A stretch of 64,000 bases of DNA. It comes from Agroathelia rolfsii. Lineage: Eukaryota > Basidiomycota > Agaricomycetes > Amylocorticiales > Amylocorticiaceae. The position numbers were made by a program, and so were the translations under genes. The stretch is from the NCBI GenBank assembly GCA_018343915.1, contig JABRWF010000005.1, positions 1,399,001-1,463,000 on the forward strand. The letters run 5' to 3'. The notes below the pieces were generated by a model that saw nothing but the letters and a program-made list of their open reading frames with translations, did not search any database and was not told the DNA's origin. Each line of letters begins with the position of its first letter. Position 1 is the first letter of the stretch. Below are positions 61,668-64,000 of the stretch, piece after piece.

Positions 61668-62865
61668 TATGTATATGCATATAATGTCGTAATGTAGCAG
61701 CATTGTATTTTTCTTCTGTTTCACACACTGTCTGGAATCCTCAGGATGATGGAATCAAGCTGCTCATGATCATTTTCCGGGAATGTGTTGTATACTACTT
61801 ACGATGCCTGCGTTCAAGTGCTAATACAGCTACTTCCAATGTAATGGCCCAGATCCCACATGATTGGCGTGAGACCGCAGACCATTTATGTATAGATGGC
61901 ATGTCTGCGGTAAACTTTCATGGCATACTTAGCAATGCTGCATGCAGGAGAGTTTTGCGGAATAGCTTGAGTATCATCATAACACTGATTAAACCAGCTC
62001 GTTTCTGGCTCAGGCTTCAACTTTGTAACTGACCAAAGGGGCCCTATTGCCGAATCCACAACCTCGCAAGCTCGGAATCGGATTCGGCATTGGGAGGGCA
62101 AGCCGGAAGCATCAGGCTTCAGACTCCGCTCCGCATAGCTCGGCTGCTGCACAGTTTGCGACTTGTTCTCTGACAGCTAGGAGCATAGCGCATACAGTCA
62201 GCGTTGAGTTGTGCTCGACCCACCCACCTCCCCTAGTGGGTACACACTAGCGTAGGCAGTTGGTCAGGGGGTGTCGAGATACCTTCTCGCCTGCAGCTTG
62301 AGCGGTGCCTGCCGGCTACACCTCTACCCCCCGGCCTCTGTCTTCACACTGTTTCTCTTGCCGTCGCAGCGCTGGCCTGACCTCCAGACCCTTCGGAAGA
62401 AAATAGGATGGCTTTTGCCTATTTCGAATTCGAGAGACCCAGAAGGCTTAGTCCGCTCGGAACTTATCCGAGTTTGGCTACTAGTAGTACATAGTAGCAG
62501 GATTGTTACCTATATAGCCTCAAGCTGTATAAGCCAATCCTATATATAATCTTCGAATTCATACCTACCCATTACTAAAGCCACTTGAACGGCCCAACTC
62601 CCTCAGTAATTCTGTATGACCACTTTCTGAGTTGTATTGAAGCATCACATGACACCTTACTGATGTACATCACTCGGGCTTGTCGAGTCATCGACCAGTC
62701 AAATTCGCGGCTGTATCGGCCGGGAAAACTTTTTTTCGTGTCTCACGTAGTATGATCGCTAACATAGGGCCGCAATGAGCCAATGGTGGTGCAGCTACAA
62801 TATTTAACGTATGACGAAACATGAGACGACTCTTTGGACAGAACCCCCATTCTTGTGTGTAGTAA
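61668..62865. other. Spacer between the PQ-loop duplicates with inverted repeats
   Basis: 1.2 kb without a gene. Perfect 9-bp inverted repeats: ACCGCAGAC/GTCTGCGGT (61,874-61,882 and 61,903-61,911) and GCCGAATCC/GGATTCGGC (62,049-62,057 and 62,080-62,088). The right part repeats sequence upstream of copy 1. Confidence 0.5.
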
Positions 62866-63730
62866 ATGTATTCCAACACAGTCGCTGAAAACGTTCTAGG
62901 AACAATTGGTATGCCTTGCCAATCCTCGCTCCTTTTATCGTGTAGTTTTAAACCTTCTTTTCTAGGAACCATTTGTTGGACCGTTCAGCTAGTCCCACAG
63001 ATTGTAAAATCTTACCGGGATAAAACAACAAAAGGGCTTTCTCCCTGGCTCGTGTGCGTCATTTTTCAATTTAACACGATATTGACATTCTCCTTAATAT
63101 ATGTTTCCTATTAGTTTTCTCTGGAGTGCCTCAGGAATTTTCCTGGGAGTATATGCTCTCACGCAAAATCTCAACATCCCTCTGATTCTTCAGCCCCAGC
63201 TGTTCACGGTTCTCTCCCTATTCTCATGGGGTCAATGCCTCTACTACGACGGTCCACTAATGTTCCGAAACCATGTCCTAAGGTGCACTATCCTGTGCAT
63301 TCTCACCATGCTTGTCTTTGGTGGTCTTGAAACAGGCTGTTACTTCGCCATACATCCGGCCTATAGACGTGGTCACGATTCTGCCGTCGAGTCCTTTGGT
63401 ATCGTCAGTGCGGTCATCATCGCTGTTGCACTGTTACCCCAGTACTATGCTATTTACGAGCACAAGGCCGTCGTTGGGATTTCAACAACCTTCATGTTGG
63501 TCGATATGCTTGGGGGCGTGTTCAGTGACCTATCACTCCTCTTCCGACCGGGAAGGTTCGACGTCGTCGCTGGAGTCACTTATAGTCTTGTAGTAGTCAT
63601 GGACGGAGCTGTGTTGGTTGCTGCTCTGATATTGAATCCACGTCATACTAGGAAGTTGAAGCAGGCAAATGATTTCGAGCTGCAGGCAACTCCTGCCGCA
63701 TCATCAGCTTCGGCACCTCAGAAAGTATGA
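62866..63730 (+). CDS. PQ-loop repeat membrane protein, copy 2
   Basis: Three exons, Met at 62,866, stop TGA at 63,730, about 254 residues. Same architecture as copy 1: WTVQLVPQIVKSYRDKTTKG and ALLPQYYAIYEHKAVVGIST, with DMLGGVFSDLSLLFRPGRFD and MDGAVLVAALILNPRH shared. Exon 1 is nearly the same in both copies (MYSNTVAENVLGTIG here). Both PQ motifs are kept, as are the aromatic and charged residues around them, so both copies look functional. Differences cluster in the C-tail and in helices 3-4. Confidence 0.9.
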
Positions 63731-64000
63731 TACAAGTCATTATAGTATACTAATCGCATTTCTATTTGGATTCATATCCCAGTAGACTTCATGGCTTCAT
63801 CACGACCTCTATACGGGTACCCTATTCCTATTCTTTGATTATATATATTGGTATGAGCCCCATGAAAGTGAGTACAATCACACATCATACAAATCGAATT
63901 GAAATTTTGTCCAATCGTAACCCAAGAAAACACTAATAAAACATTTGAAACCCAGAGGTATACGTCTAACCATAACTTAAGAAGCAAGAAAAACCGGAAC

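Overview
The window looks like nuclear DNA of a filamentous basidiomycete, most likely an Agaricomycete mushroom. Protein-coding genes are packed tightly and split by many short GT-AG introns (mostly about 50-60 nt). The gene set is fungal: a Ppo fatty-acid oxygenase, class II myosin, Gga, Ies6, Puf6, an AP180-type ANTH protein, Paf1 and Get2. Genus was not determined; a Cantharellales-type genome is a guess. All gene models were read by eye from reading frames, splice signals and family motifs.

Bases 1 to about 17,350 are a nested block of dead LTR retrotransposons, poorer in GC than the rest. A decayed Ty1/copia element (sense rightward, fragments between 646 and 13,774) is split by a 691-bp solo LTR (TSD tcaat), by a full-length 7.04-kb Ty3/gypsy chromovirus on the minus strand (two 835-bp LTRs, TSD aagat), and by further solo or truncated LTRs of three families (A, about 835-856 bp; B, about 691 bp; C, 817 bp). 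The gypsy element keeps a recognisable -1 frameshift signal between gag and pol and an intron-like segment inside its LTR. Its pol frame is broken only by nonsense codons that C-to-T changes can explain. A spacer to about 18,210 marks the boundary with the genic part.

From 18,211 to 64,000 the order is: ppo-type dioxygenase (-), four-helix membrane protein (+), site-2 protease (+), class II myosin heavy chain (-), Gga-type VHS-GAT adaptor (-), an unrecognised gene (+), UTP7 (-), IES6 (+), PUF6 (-), GH47 mannosidase (-), AP180-like ANTH protein (+), NASP/Sim3 histone chaperone (+), PAF1 (+), GET2 (+), a mitochondrial ribosomal protein (-), and two tandem PQ-loop membrane proteins (+).

No secondary-metabolite cluster or defence island is visible. 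Themes recur: ribosome biogenesis (UTP7, PUF6), chromatin and transcription (IES6, NASP, PAF1), and membrane traffic (Gga, AP180, GET2, GH47, S2P). UTP7 and IES6 share a 236-bp divergent promoter carrying a PAC-type motif; NASP has paired ACGCGC/GCGCGT sites just upstream. The signals most worth a second look are the LTR intron, the gag-pol frameshift site, the apparently missing haem-thiolate cysteine in Ppo, the array of LxxQxTG sites in the AP180 tail, and the NASP promoter motif.
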